Of a stretch of DNA of 64,000 nucleotides, positions 35,909-46,860 are shown in pieces. The DNA comes from Acanthosoma haemorrhoidale. Its lineage: Eukaryota > Arthropoda > Insecta > Hemiptera > Acanthosomatidae. Every line of letters starts with the position of its first letter. Position 1 is the stretch's first letter. Location of the stretch: positions 122,704,293 through 122,768,292 of the forward strand of contig OV884013.1 of NCBI GenBank assembly GCA_930367205.1. Reading direction: 5' to 3'. Under the pieces are notes generated by a model. It saw only the letters and a list, made by a program, of their open reading frames with translations, made no database searches and had not been told where the DNA came from. A program made the translations under genes and the position numbers.

Positions 35909-36750
35909 CAGTGGAATCCCGATGTTTCGTATCCCGATTATTCGTACAAATTTTCTGGTCCCCAGTGAAAATCCCGGTAAGAGGTATAAAAACAATGCAT
36001 TTCAGTCCCTTCGGTAATTCGTATTATTTCTATGCTTGAGGTCACTTAAAACGTCTTATAATACGTATTTCCAGCTTAAAAACCTCGTTAATTCGTACTG
36101 TTTCAAGAAAGGGAAAGAGGCCAGTGAGAGACCAGAGAGCAGAATGAGTGCGAGATAAATGTTTTCTATGAAATCCCATATGTGATTCGTACTCTTTTTA
36201 CAGAAAGGAAATAAGGAGAGGAGAGAGGCAAAGTTTTAGGAAATGTACTAAGCTTTTCTTTCGTTTCTACAGTTCAGTCTCGTTTTCGTTATCGTTGTGA
36301 CACGTTGCCATGCCTTCGAAAAATGTTAGTCTCTCTATTAAAGAGAAACAAATCATAAAGGCCGTGGCAAGTGGCTTTAAGCAAATTGACGTATCCGAGC
36401 GTTTTAACGTCCCTCGTTCCACGATCACATCAATCCTGAAGCACAAGGACAAAATCACTTCCCAGACATCAAGCAGCAAAGTAAAACGCTTCAAGACTGC
36501 TGATTACCCACAACTTGAAGAGAACTTAAAAAAGTGGTTCGCACAAGCAAGGAATTCAAATGTACCAGTTGGAGGAAATATTTTAAAGGAAAAAGCGCGA
36601 ATTTTTGCTAAACGAATGGGGATTAAAGACTTTCGTGCAAGTGATGGATGGAATTGGCGATATTGCCAATGGATAATTTTATTGAGTACATATTTGGTTG
36701 AGGAACTGTTTCCAACAAAAGCAAACACATATTTCTATTTCAGCGTCTGA
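35909..36750 (+). mobile_element. pogo/Tigger-like DNA transposon fragment (left end)
   Basis: It starts with TA followed by CAGTGGAATCCCGATG, a CAGT-type terminus of pogo/Tigger elements. Four ATTCGTA motifs follow at about 35,940, 36,017, 36,091 and 36,185. A transposase N-terminus starts at 36,310. I could not find a matching inverted end downstream, so the right end is missing or too decayed. Confidence 0.7.
36310..36750 (+). pseudogene. pogo/Tigger transposase N-terminus (CENP-B-like DNA-binding)
   Basis: The 146-residue frame has a pipsqueak/CENP-B-type helix-turn-helix at residues ~8-55 (LSIKEKQIIKAVASGFKQID, then FNVPRSTITSILKHKDKI). A second DNA-binding region follows, with LEENLKKWFAQARNSNVPVG and AKRMGIKDFRASDGWNWRY. 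After WRY the sequence leaves the family, where a deletion or frameshift has occurred. The DDE domain of the ~500-residue protein is absent. The start Met is the natural family start by position. The surviving piece is DNA-binding only. Confidence 0.82.
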
Positions 36751-37912
36751 AATTTATCTATTTACAAACAAAAAGGCTTTATGTATCTCCAAATATCTTA
36801 TTCTTTATTTATGATATTACATTTATAGTACACGTTTCACCTGTTCAAGCATCCTAAATTCAAACAAGTTACATAGAAAACAACATTTAATTATATAAAA
36901 AAAAAAAATGTACAATAAACCAAACATAACACGCAGTGAAAATACTTATGTTCAGGTATCTCTTTTCGGAGTGTTACCGTTAAGATTTGCTAATTGCACT
37001 GGTAGATGTCGATGCAGTCGTTACTTTTCAATGGGAGAAATTATTATGACTTAACCTTGATATTAATTTTAAAAGATGAGTCCAACACCCTCGGAAATAC
37101 ATCACCAGGACTATTCCAGACATTGTGAATGAATGATTGGTAGTCCTTCCAGCTAAGGATCAAAAAAGCATGGTGCTGGAAATTCCAAATATTGCTTTAA
37201 GCCCACAAAAAATTGTATGTAATTTTTTGAAATATCTCCTGTACTATGAATAACATTATGACAATCCCTGTTAGGCTCCAGTAAAATATTTACATAGTTA
37301 AGTTTTAAAAAATGACTTGGTGTACATTATTGGAGACCCTGATGCAACTCCCTCAATTCATCATAGCGGCTTTCAGAAAGTTAGATGAATGTCTGGGAAA
37401 CACACGTGGGTGCGCTAGTGCGGCTAGTTTATAACTAGTTTTAATAATAACATCCCTGTTGATCAATCGACCTGAAAGTTTTAAACTTTCATTTCTGGAA
37501 AATACACTTTTTAACTTCTTCTGACCATTTGGTCAGTGAATAATTCATATGATGTAGTGTAGAGACTGGGGTGAGGGGGTCTACTTCCATTTGGACTCGC
37601 CTTCGTCAGTTGCAGTGAAAATAAAATGTTGGGACACATGAAAAAACATGGGTGGTATTTTACAATAAAGAAATACTGATTCGATTTTAATAGGATTTCA
37701 TTAAGATTCTCAGGATAAAAAAATGACGAGGATATCCTTGGATCAATGCTTAGTAATGTTGTGAGAAATTAAATTTTCTTCTACAAGTTTAACTACTGTT
37801 ATTCCCCAATATATATCGCATATGAATACAGTACTTACAAGTAGTAGCCATTAAGGATAAACTCGACTTTTTTAAGAAAACATTAATTTCTAGTGTCAGA
37901 TAACTACTACAA
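36751..37912. other. Unannotated AT-rich DNA
   Basis: Nothing recognised. Confidence 0.45.
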
Positions 37913-38606
37913 ACGACTGACCTGGAACCCACATACGAGGCTGAAAAAACAAGAACTAAACTGACGCTTTGGACAACTGTACAGACTGCTTCGAAGGGCA
38001 TCCCATCTCTCAATAGAAAATAAACTACTAATCTACAAAGTTATACCTAAGCCAATCTGTACATACTGAGCTATGGGGGACAGCAAAAAAGTCGACCATC
38101 AAGCGTATCCAATCCTTTCAATCAAAAGTCCTGAGAACAATAGTAAATGCCCCTTATTACGTCAGCAACAAAACCCTACATTCTAGAACTCATCCCTTCC
38201 AAGTTCATGAAATTCCATAGTAGCCTATCAAGCCACCCTAATCCCCTAGCACAGTCGTTGCACTGCACCACTCATCCCTATAATCTTCCTCGTGACCAGC
38301 TATAAATGCGTGATAGTGGGAGCCCTTGCAATAGCCAGTTTCTCCAATCATGTCCTGAGCGTATGTGGCTCTCGCGCTCTTTGTTAGCCTCCACTGGCTC
38401 GTATCCGGTGACGCGGCTTGGGACTTCCAAAGACTGCTTCCTCTTTTGCATGCGGGGGAGATGACAACCTGTGGATGTGGGAGGCCTCTGGGTTGTTTGT
38501 AAATATTGTGTGAATGATGAATCGTAAATATGGTATGAATGAGAACATTTATCTCAATTATTTATTGCCTAATAAGGCATATTGTAATTTTAACACAATA
38601 AAGAAC
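37913..38606 (+). mobile_element. LINE-A copy, plus strand
   Basis: It starts inside ORF2 at GACCTGGAACCCACATACGA (WNPHT segment), nearly the same 5' point as the 31.1-kb copy. It runs through the ORF2 end and 3' UTR to GCATATTGTAATTTTAACAC and AATAAAG. Frameshifts and deletions break ORF2. Confidence 0.85.
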
Positions 38607-39419
38607 ATTCATGAAAGCGGAGTTATAATTCGATTAGGGACACTTTCGTTTATCTCTCTCTCTCCCCCCACATCGAGGAAGACGAATCGACTCCATTGTC
38701 ACAGTTCACTCCTTTAAAAGGAGTCGGGCCCTCCGAACTAATGGACCTCACACAGACGGAACAACTTAACACAAAACCATTGTCCGATGGCCTCTTCACT
38801 CCGACAGAGAAAGTAGAAGCTTCGGATAACCCGTACGCGCTCTGACAGAAGAGATGTAGTACCCTCTACAAAGGATTGTCAAAAATTTCCTTCTTTTCTG
38901 TACAATGGCATACTCTTTCTTCTTGGGCAGCTTTCAAGGGTTATTGGTGTATAGTTTAAACCTCGAAAAATAAATCTAACGGGACGATTATCCTGCAGCT
39001 GTACAACCAACAATTAAGTTTGCTGGCTTGTAAAGGTTTTCTAGCTTGATGGTGTGTGAAGTTTGTATATTAAGAAATAAAACGCCGTATGTCTCTCTAC
39101 TGCTTTATTTATCTATTATATTACTTATTTATTGCTTATATTAATTTATCCTGAAGGGTTTGGACCTGTAAATGTTATGTTACATAAACAACTTTACACA
39201 AGCTCATGGGCAAAACGTCATGTGACACATGTTAAAAACGGTTATAAGATTTAAAACCAAAGCAGGAAAAACGAAATCGACAGATCAGTCACGAATAGTA
39301 CTCATTAAATATAAATTGTAGTAGACATACAACAACGAAAAAAACTAAACTAAACTATCTCCATATTATGACTGTGTGGAAGTTTCCCATATTGATACAT
39401 TGCCGTCCTCTCAGTCACC
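38607..39419. other. Unannotated DNA
   Basis: 38,640-38,960 is GC-richer and unique. The rest is AT-rich. No gene is recognised. Confidence 0.4.
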
Positions 39420-39941
39420 GTGAATGGCTCTGATGATGCTAAGAATATTATAATGCTAACATTATATATAATGCTAAGAATATTATAATACTAACATTGT
39501 ATATAATGCTAAGAATATTATAATACTAATATTATATATAATGCTAAGAATATTATAATACTAATATTATATATAATGTTAAGAATATTATAATGCTAAT
39601 ATTATATAGAATGCTAAGAATATTATAATGCTAATATTATGTATAATGCTAAAATTAGAAGTTTGAGCAACTGTATACCCGCCTTGTGACTTCCCGCCAA
39701 GTCACTGATGGTTCCTGTTAGTTTTAAGTAAGCAACCCTCCTTACTTCCCAGAAACATCCTTTTCTTATACATATATTTCTCAGTTTTAGCCCCAGAACA
39801 CACTCGTCCCTAGACATTCCACCTAGTATGTAGTAACGTAACTCTTAATATTTGTATATACCAGTGTTTTGTTTGTACTTCATAATAAAGCTTTTCTTTC
39901 TTTTCTTTTAAAAGACTCTCCTCTGCAAAGATTATTTAACT
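39420..39941 (+). mobile_element. Solo LTR, family L, copy 4, with internal minisatellite
   Basis: From ~39,646 to 39,941 it follows the other copies and ends ATTATTTAACT. Its 5' edge is expanded: the ATGCTAAGAATATTATAAT segment, single in copy 3, is here repeated every 35 bp. The expected AGTT start is no longer visible. Confidence 0.65.
39436..39645. repeat. 35-bp minisatellite, six copies
   Basis: Units start at 39,436, 39,471, 39,506, 39,541, 39,576 and 39,611, an exact 35-bp period. Each begins ATG(C/T)TAAGAATATTATAAT. It lies at the 5' end of solo LTR copy 4. Confidence 0.95.
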
Positions 39942-40528
39942 ATCGATAAATGATAAAAGACATACTAATGATGTATTTATGAATGATATCTCCCCTGATG
40001 GTGACTATAGTACTTGCCGAGTTGACTATCAAAGTACTATAAAACTACTAGGTGACTGGTTCCGGGTGACATGTATCCCATTATGATCGGCATACACCAG
40101 TTTTGTTCTTCACTTCTGAACACTATCTGGTGCCCTAATAAGAAGAAATGAAACCAAGCACAGAGTGACTTTCAGTGTTCTGACTAAGATGGTATGGAAC
40201 GTAAGCTTACCTTTGAGTGACCTCTTGTTGCTGTCCGAGCGGTCCTTATCTTAAAGGGCATCCACTAGTGCTGTGGGCCATCGGTGGTATTTGTCAGCCA
40301 GGTGTTCGCTACTGTCTTTCGGATGATAAAGGCAAGCAGGTTGATAGTTTTAAAATTTTAAGAAGTTAACATGTATTTAAGTAGAAATTTTTGGGCATGG
40401 GTAAATATTTCGTCTCTTCAAATAAAACCTCTATTTAAAATTTCGTGTATTTAAGTCATACAATGGCGAGAACATAAGAAGGGGAAATAGATTGTAGTAC
40501 ATCTCAGAAAAAAGACATTAGACCGATT
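39942..40528. other. Unannotated DNA
   Basis: Nothing recognised. Confidence 0.4.
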
Positions 40529-40870
40529 TTACAGCTCATCATCCTCCTCATTGAGCGAAATGAAGAACAGCTCGACTGTGAAAGCGAGAAAACCGTTGGA
40601 TTTGGACGCTCGGCGATAGCAAATCCGAAAATCGCCAGCTACGGATGACCGGAACGAGTACCGGAGGATCTCACGATAGACCTGTGCGATAGCGGGCGCC
40701 GCTGAATTAGAGGACAATCGGAAACACTCCTCGGCATTCCTCGAGGTCTTCTGGGGTAATTCCGGCCTCTGCCAGGAGCACGAACTCATTGCCGAGTCCG
40801 TGACTGTTCCCACGTCGCCGTATACCTCGCCTGTGGATCCCTTCCCGATGTAGAGCACAGAGCGAAGACA
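40529..40870 (-). CDS. Candidate host exon, unknown product
   Basis: A ~109-codon minus-strand frame stands out in a GC-rich island. The third codon positions are C/G-rich against an AT-rich background, and the frame ends in EEDDEL before a TAA. It has no transposon similarity that I can see. It starts LYIGKGSTGEVYGDV, which superficially resembles a kinase glycine loop, but nothing after it fits a kinase. No ATG lies near its 5' end, and an in-frame TGA is 15 bases upstream of the GTG at 40,858. If real it would be a terminal coding exon whose acceptor I could not locate. Confidence 0.28.
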   Translation of the reverse strand, partial: CLRSVLYIGKGSTGEVYGDVGTVTDSAMSSCSWQRPELPQKTSRNAEECFRLSSNSAAPAIAQVYREILRYSFRSSVAGDFRICYRRASKSNGFLAFTVELFFISLNEEDDEL

Positions 40871-41436
40871 AACTCACGACGCTCTGGAGGATTCACCATT
40901 ATTAGATTAGGCTGGCATATAAAGCATTGCAGTTATGACAAACCTCAGGGTATTGTTTTGTTCTCTATCTCACTGATATAATATTGCAAAGATAACTATG
41001 GTGGCGATTTTCGTGCTCTCTGGTACGGCTGGTGTACAATATTAGGCTCTTAGTAGCATACTGGAAGTACCATCTTACCCTAGTTGCGAGTAGCAATTGA
41101 ATAAAACATTGGCTTATTTAAAATAATTTTTTCAGGAACGGAGAAGCCATTTTAAAGTATGACATGCCGAGTTGCTGAGTTCATCTTTATGTTGAATTGA
41201 AATGAAATGAAAAGTTTAGTTTAGTTCAGGGCACTTAAATGTATTATATGGCTCACTTATATTTGGCAACAACTTAATATCTGCTTGTAAAATCATCTGA
41301 TACTGGGTCGCCATGGGAACGTTCCTTGCCTTTTTGGAGCGGTAAAACGCATAGGTGTCATTAAACAGTCTGCTTCTCATCTGAGTTCTCTTCAGACATT
41401 TGACATTTTGCACCCATCGCAAGAAAAAGCTAAAAA
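40871..41436. other. Unannotated DNA
   Basis: Nothing recognised. Confidence 0.4.
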
Positions 41437-42222
41437 GTGTACGTAAAACGTACTCTACGATACCTCATCTCCAGCTCGGTCACTCTGACTGAAGTTGTTC
41501 ATATGCCAATGTGTCGGGAGACCAGCCCTACTGTTTGGGACTCCGCTATATCGGTACCTCCATCCAAGCCCACTAGAACAACTCTTGCAGTTCCAGAACA
41601 GGATTCTGACTTTGGCACGCCCCCTATCGCAAGTTGAAAGCAGCGGGGATACACGAAAAAGTGCCTACCATCAGGAGACACTGTCAGAACCCGCTCGCAA
41701 TTTTGAGATCCACACCACTGGCCCAACCGCAAGCCCCTGACGGGCACTACTCGACCCTCGTCAGGTGAAGTCCACTCGATCTCTGATCGGTATACTGATG
41801 AAAGTGGTCAGAGGTACTTCATTCGAGCAGCGGAGCAACAGCTTCACGAGATCTTTGAGCTGCCTCCGATGGATGGATTCATTCAACGTAGACATATCAA
41901 ATTCTTCGATTCATTGCATTACCTGACAAACCCGGTGTTTAACACCATAACCCCCGCTCCGTTCCCCTATCGATGGCAGGACGCTGTCGTGGCAGGAACG
42001 CTTTAGTCTTAGGTTCTAGTTTGTAAGTTTTCTCCCAAATTGTAAACAGGTGAGCCCCATCACCTAGCACTTATACATAGCATTGTAATTTTAACGATAA
42101 TCTATTTATTGTTATGTAACCCAACCTCCTTCGAATGCATCAGCGCATCGCAGAAAGAGGAAAAATTTGTAATTGTAAATTGTTAAAAATGTTATAATTA
42201 AAGGGGTTTAGAAAAAAGGAAA
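41437..42222 (+). mobile_element. LINE-B relative, plus strand, interrupted
   Basis: 41,440-41,610 encodes a decayed version of the LLTSPNLS...RPALLYGAPL segment of LINE-B (RPALLFGTPLYRYL, LQFQNRI). 41,790-42,006 encodes GILMKVVRGTSFEQ, then RRHIKFFDSLHYLTNPVFNT and a stop. About 180 bp of unrelated sequence separates two points that are adjacent in LINE-B. The 3' UTR ends AGGGGTTTAGAAAAAAGGAA at ~42,220, the same tail as the 50.2-kb fragment. Confidence 0.72.
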
Positions 42223-42279
42223 AAACAATCTCTGATCGACTCAAAGCCCAAGGCACACCAGGTTCGACCTCCAGTTGAC

Positions 42280-42420
42280 AAACTCACCGTTGTCCCTAGA
42301 TCACCTGCACCTCACCCGAGGTTTCCCAACCTCCTTATTTCCTTCACCCAACCTTCAAATAGGTCCCTCCTAGAAAAAAGCTCAATAAGTTACATTTTAT
42401 TGTGGGGGGGGGGCTAAAAC
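42280..42420 (+). mobile_element. SINE-like element C, decayed copy
   Basis: It carries CCCGAGGTTTCCCAACCTCC, then ACCTTCAAATAGGTCCCTCC and TAGAAAAAAG. These match, in order, the 46.63-kb insertion and the satellite monomer. The 3' part has degenerated and a G10 run (42,404-42,413) follows. Confidence 0.5.
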
Positions 42421-42850
42421 AGTTGGTTCTTTTTCAGACCAGTGACGTTTAAATTTAATATCTCAGATCGCATATAACAGTTGAGTGGATAGTAGATACT
42501 CTTCAGGGTCGGGTTGAGATCTGCAGTCCTGCCAACCAAAGTAATTGGATTTTGAAACTACATTAGATGGAATGATATACTGACTTGGCTCACTACAACT
42601 TTATCCTAATCGCATATGCCATACTCTACTCTAGGACCTTCGGAGAACCAAGGTAACCGGTTACCCTGCAATGCGCTAATCAACCACTTGGAGAATCATT
42701 GAGTTACAATAGGACAGGCTAAAGTTCTTCTGTTCTGTCCAATGATTTAAATTTTTGTTTTCACCTATTTGCTGCCACCTTTGAGCTTTTCCAGAGCAGT
42801 GTGGTTTGATTGAAATTGTCGGATGTGTTATGAAATGAATATGTTGCATT
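42421..42850. other. Unannotated DNA
   Basis: Nothing recognised. Confidence 0.4.
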
Positions 42851-42854
42851 ACAT

Positions 42855-43337
42855 TTGAAGATAAAATCGCTCGTTAACAGGCCGATTGCGTCCCTGGCCA
42901 CCTGCGCGTTAGGCAGAATTGCATTCCGACATTCACCCGCACTCTCCATACTCGCCAAGAGCGTAGGTAAATGGCTGGTGTCACTGCTGGCTCCTTACTG
43001 GAGAGACCCCGGGTCGTTATCTCCTGATAGCCGTTGTCCTTTCGGGTCTGGGAAGGTGTTTCGGAACAGTCCACCGATGGAAGCACAACGCATGTCTACG
43101 CACCCGCTGATTCTGAGAGATGCTTTAATTAACCCTTGTCTCTCCATTTGTTATCGCTTCAGTTCCGAGAAGGTTAGAAAAGGCGGCAACCGTATAGATA
43201 CGGAAATCTCCTTCATCCAACTAACGGAACTCGAAATCAAAAGAACAATCACAGCCCATGGAATTATTCTCATAATTTTCTTCATATGGCAGTATGTAGA
43301 AGAGTTCAAAACAAATTTACTCGTACAAATTTTTTGA
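42855..43337 (+). other. Unrecognised open frame in a GC-rich patch
   Basis: A 160-codon plus-strand frame covers a GC-rich patch at 42,880-43,180. Two shorter minus-strand frames overlap it (42,761-42,958 and 42,874-43,086). I recognise none. The plus-strand product begins MKIKSLVNRPIASLATCALG and has a hydrophobic segment GIILIIFFIW near its end. It may be a host exon on either strand or simply non-coding. Confidence 0.22.
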
Positions 43338-44500
43338 GTTCAAATTTAGCCCACTTTGACTGCGTAAATTTATTATTAACATGACAATCATGATTAGTGG
43401 CTAGCTTATACCTAAGTACATAAAAAATAATTGTATTGCGAATCTTTTTAAGTCTATAACAGTGAAGACATTATCGTTTTCCTCAGCTTAAACACCTTTA
43501 TGACACATAAGTCAGGAAATGCCAAACCTGTTGGCTATTAAAATAAATACTTAATGAACGTTCCATGGAAGACCATTACAATGTGATAAGTATAAGTAAT
43601 CAAAACCAGATAAAATATTTGTTTGGTTCCTCGGTTCTGTTCACATTCCGCAATTCCTTTTGTGGTAACCTTTACGATCATCCCGACCCTGAATTAGATT
43701 AGCCCCAAACAGCTAGCCAAGAACACTGAAGGGAAAATGAAATGAAACTGTGGTAAGCCTCCGGTTTAAAAAGAAAAGGTAAATTGGATTTATCGGTCAA
43801 TTATCCCGAAGAGACTTTAACGCGAGGAAGGAGTCGGTGGCTTAGAGAAAGTAGAAAGTGGAGATAGGAACTTCTTGCTGCCGATGGCCGGACCCGTAGC
43901 ACTGCTAATGGTACTCGAAGGATATCAGGCCCTGGCCTGCCTTTTCGGGAGGCGGTGTGAATTAGGCGAACGGTTGGCCGTAAACCATAGTGTCATGTGT
44001 TCTCGGGGAGTGCCTAATCGCCAATGCCTGGAGTATATGGCCTAAAAGGACTAATGGGAGACTGCAGTCGTTTGATAATCGAGGAGTTTAAAGTTAGATC
44101 AAGGATTCATGCTTACAAACTAAATACGTATCTTGGTTATATTTACTAAATATAGTACTTGGTTACGTACTTGGGAGGAGGGGTGTCAATATCATACTGT
44201 TGTTATCAAACTGAAGCAATAACTAATGTTCTATATTAAAGTCTCATCAACATGACAAATAATAAATAGTAATTACAGGCATATTTATCAGTCAATTATG
44301 TACTTCAAAACAAATAAAACATTGTCTCTAGCGTTATCAGTGTACCCTACTGGTAGAAGTTACAAGTTAACAGATCTGATAAATAATAAGTATTGTTTAT
44401 TAAGGTTTCAGTGCATTTTTATTTTTTAATTTTGAATTAGTAACAGCATAATGAAATTAATCCACACATTGCCCCCAGATTTGATAAATCCATCGTAGTG
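43338..44500. other. Unannotated DNA with a GC-richer patch
   Basis: 43,790-44,060 is GC-richer and unique; the remainder is AT-rich. No frame resembles a known protein. Confidence 0.4.
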
Positions 44501-45293
44501 TCCCAGATCACAACCTCATATTTTTTACATAAATTAATATTTATTTTATCCTTTTTAACCTAATCATAATGGTTTGTGTTATTTGTTTAGGTGTATTTTA
44601 ATTAATCTATTGTATCAAATTTATAGTATTTTTTGTATAGGGCATATCACTACATTTTATGCTGAGTAAAACTGTTCTATGATTGTAAAGTAGCTTAACT
44701 CTTAATTATATTTAATGATTTCCGACTAAAATAGTACCTAAGACATCTTAGGCCCGAGGTATTATTCTTTTGAACTGTTTATTCTTATATATTATTATCC
44801 TTTAACTTTTCCTATACACAATATATTATATTGTTATAAGTTATATATATATTATTTATATATTATAAGTTAAAAATTATAATCAAAATCCTTGTAAGTG
44901 GACTAAAATTTTAAGTCAGGATAGATCCCCAACAGGATCATAAAATTTGTTCATATCGTTGCAATATTTAAATGCTTTTCCTTTTAATTTAAATTTGAAA
45001 TTAGCGGGCATAAAAGGGCGGCAAATGAGTTGGGAAAAGGAGGGGGTGCTTGGAAGACAAGATGGCGAGGAGGTTGTTCTGCTGGTTATCCCCGGGAGAC
45101 GCGTTGGATGAAGATTTGGAGTTTGGGAAGTTTTGAAGATTCTTTTTTTTGTGTAGTGAATGAAGTGAGAAGAAAAAGGACGCAAAAGTTAATCAATCTA
45201 TAAATAATTGAAATTTGTCACAGACTGGTTTATAAAAGAGTTAAAGAAAGTTTTGTTATATCTAATCTAAGCTCAGATATAGAACATAACGAT
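44501..45293 (+). other. Possible LTR upstream of a primer-binding-site-like motif
   Basis: This stretch is single-copy in the window. It contains a TATA-like CATAAAAGG at ~45,010. It ends just before a tRNA-complementary motif at ~45,294, where the 3' edge of a retrotransposon LTR would be. The 5' edge is not identified and no second copy is present, so this is inference from position only. It shows no clear similarity to the solo LTR family L. Confidence 0.25.
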
Positions 45294-45305
45294 TGGCGCC
45301 CGAAA
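45294..45305 (+). promoter_or_regulatory. Retrotransposon primer-binding-site-like sequence
   Basis: TTGGCGCCCGAA matches the beginning of primer-binding sites used with lysine tRNA by many retroviruses and gypsy-like elements (TGG is complementary to the tRNA CCA end). There is no gag-like frame after it. Confidence 0.4.
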
Positions 45306-46200
45306 AAAACTAAAGTTCAAGTGTTTGTGATTCTGTTAGATAAGCTTATCTTAGTAAGGTTATTTTGTTTTGGTGGTTTACCTATTGGAACCCAACCCCC
45401 TCTTGAAGTTTAAAAAACCTGACCTCCTGCTATAAATAATATTCAAAGATAATCTTCCATGAAAGGATATGAAAAATTTAAGGAATAGAATACAATTTTA
45501 GTGATTTAATGCCTACTGAGCTACACATGGTGTGCAAGATTTCATTTTTATATAGCAGATCGCTATTTTAAGCGTCTAATCAACGAGTCTGAGTTTAAAA
45601 CCACCAAGCTGGAAAAAGAATGTTATGACAGCCGTGAATGGAAAGCTTAAACACATCCTAGTGTTGATTACTAAACTAGAGAGGTTCAGATCTCAATTAA
45701 AGACAGCCCCAAAAGTATTTTCTTGATAGAAGAAATCTGTATATTCAATTGTTATAGATTGGTATTTGTGTAGACCCTGTAGTTGATATTCTGGTTGCGT
45801 TTGTGCCACGAGACTCACCAAACGTAGCAGTGGCGTCAATTGACAACTGAGTCACGTCTTGGAGAACCAACTCACGTCTGAGCAGCACGAGGGTCGGTAC
45901 CAAGTAGAGTATGTAGCTAATGCACTGATGTACGGCATGTGCTCCGCTGTTTGAAATATAGACGTCTTGATACTGGTGACAATAGGCGAATTCCGGGGAT
46001 TTTAAAACTATTCTGGCTGTAGTTTACTAACTAACTATACTGGCTGTAGCCAAAGTTCTAGTCAGTACTGCTGGGAATTGTGATAATGTTTGAGACAATG
46101 ATTCAAGATGTATGATTTCGTGCTTGTCTATGATAATTAGTCGTTCAAACGAAAACTGCAACATATTTACAGTTGTACATCAGATGAAAAGAATGAAATA
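45306..46200. other. Unannotated DNA
   Basis: Nothing recognised. If the primer-binding site is real, the retroelement interior here has been lost. Confidence 0.4.
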
Positions 46201-46202
46201 TA

Positions 46203-46433
46203 ACAAATACTATCATCAATATAGGAATATACTATGAACCAATTAAGGTTCATGTGAAATGAGTGTGCTAAATCTTATTGCAGTTTCCTTCTAAATCTTC
46301 GCAATTTTAAAATTAAACCTTTTAACCAGAATCACCCCTTGGAAGAAACTGTGAAATATCATCTTTTTTTCTTCCTAGCCCCTTTAAATTCACAGATAAT
46401 TATATACAATTATAAATCCTCAGGCGAATCTAT
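46203..46433. repeat. Left arm of a large inverted duplication
   Basis: It is homologous, inverted, to 47,212-47,440. The first ~160 bp is unique DNA (ATCATCAAT, GAACCAATTAAGGTTCATGT, AGAATCACCCCT). The last ~65 bp is the 3' end of a LINE-B 3' UTR with its oligo(T) run at ~46,362. Confidence 0.85.
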
Positions 46434-46811
46434 AGTTATATAATGCTAAGAATATTAGAAGCAAGCCCCTTCTAGTGTATACCTGCCTCGTGACTTCATG
46501 GAAGTCACTGGAGTTTCTTGTTATTTTTTAAGTAAGCGACCTCATCCTTCCTAGACCTAGCTCCCTATTCCCGGAACTATCCTACCCTTCCCATATACAT
46601 ATGTGTCTCAGCTTCACCCCCAGACTTTCCAGCCACCAGTAGACTCTCACTACTGTACCGACTTAACCAACCTCTACCGAGGATTCCCACATCCCTAACT
46701 CCTCTCACACCACCTTCAAGCAGGTACTCCTGATACAAGGTTCCTTTTACCCCAAATATATTTTATATTTTTCCTACATCCTAACTTCGACCTAGAGAGC
46801 TTCGGGGGAGG

Positions 46812-46860
<49 letters not shown>

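Noticed and set aside
40790..40858. Kinase-like glycine loop (IGKGSTGEVY) at the start of the 40.5-kb frame
   Set aside because: No AxK lysine, HRD or DFG-like segment follows. The match is short and probably chance.
44916..45185. 89-codon minus-strand frame rich in Ser/Pro/Thr near 45 kb
   Set aside because: Low complexity, no family resemblance, and it overlaps the candidate LTR leader region.
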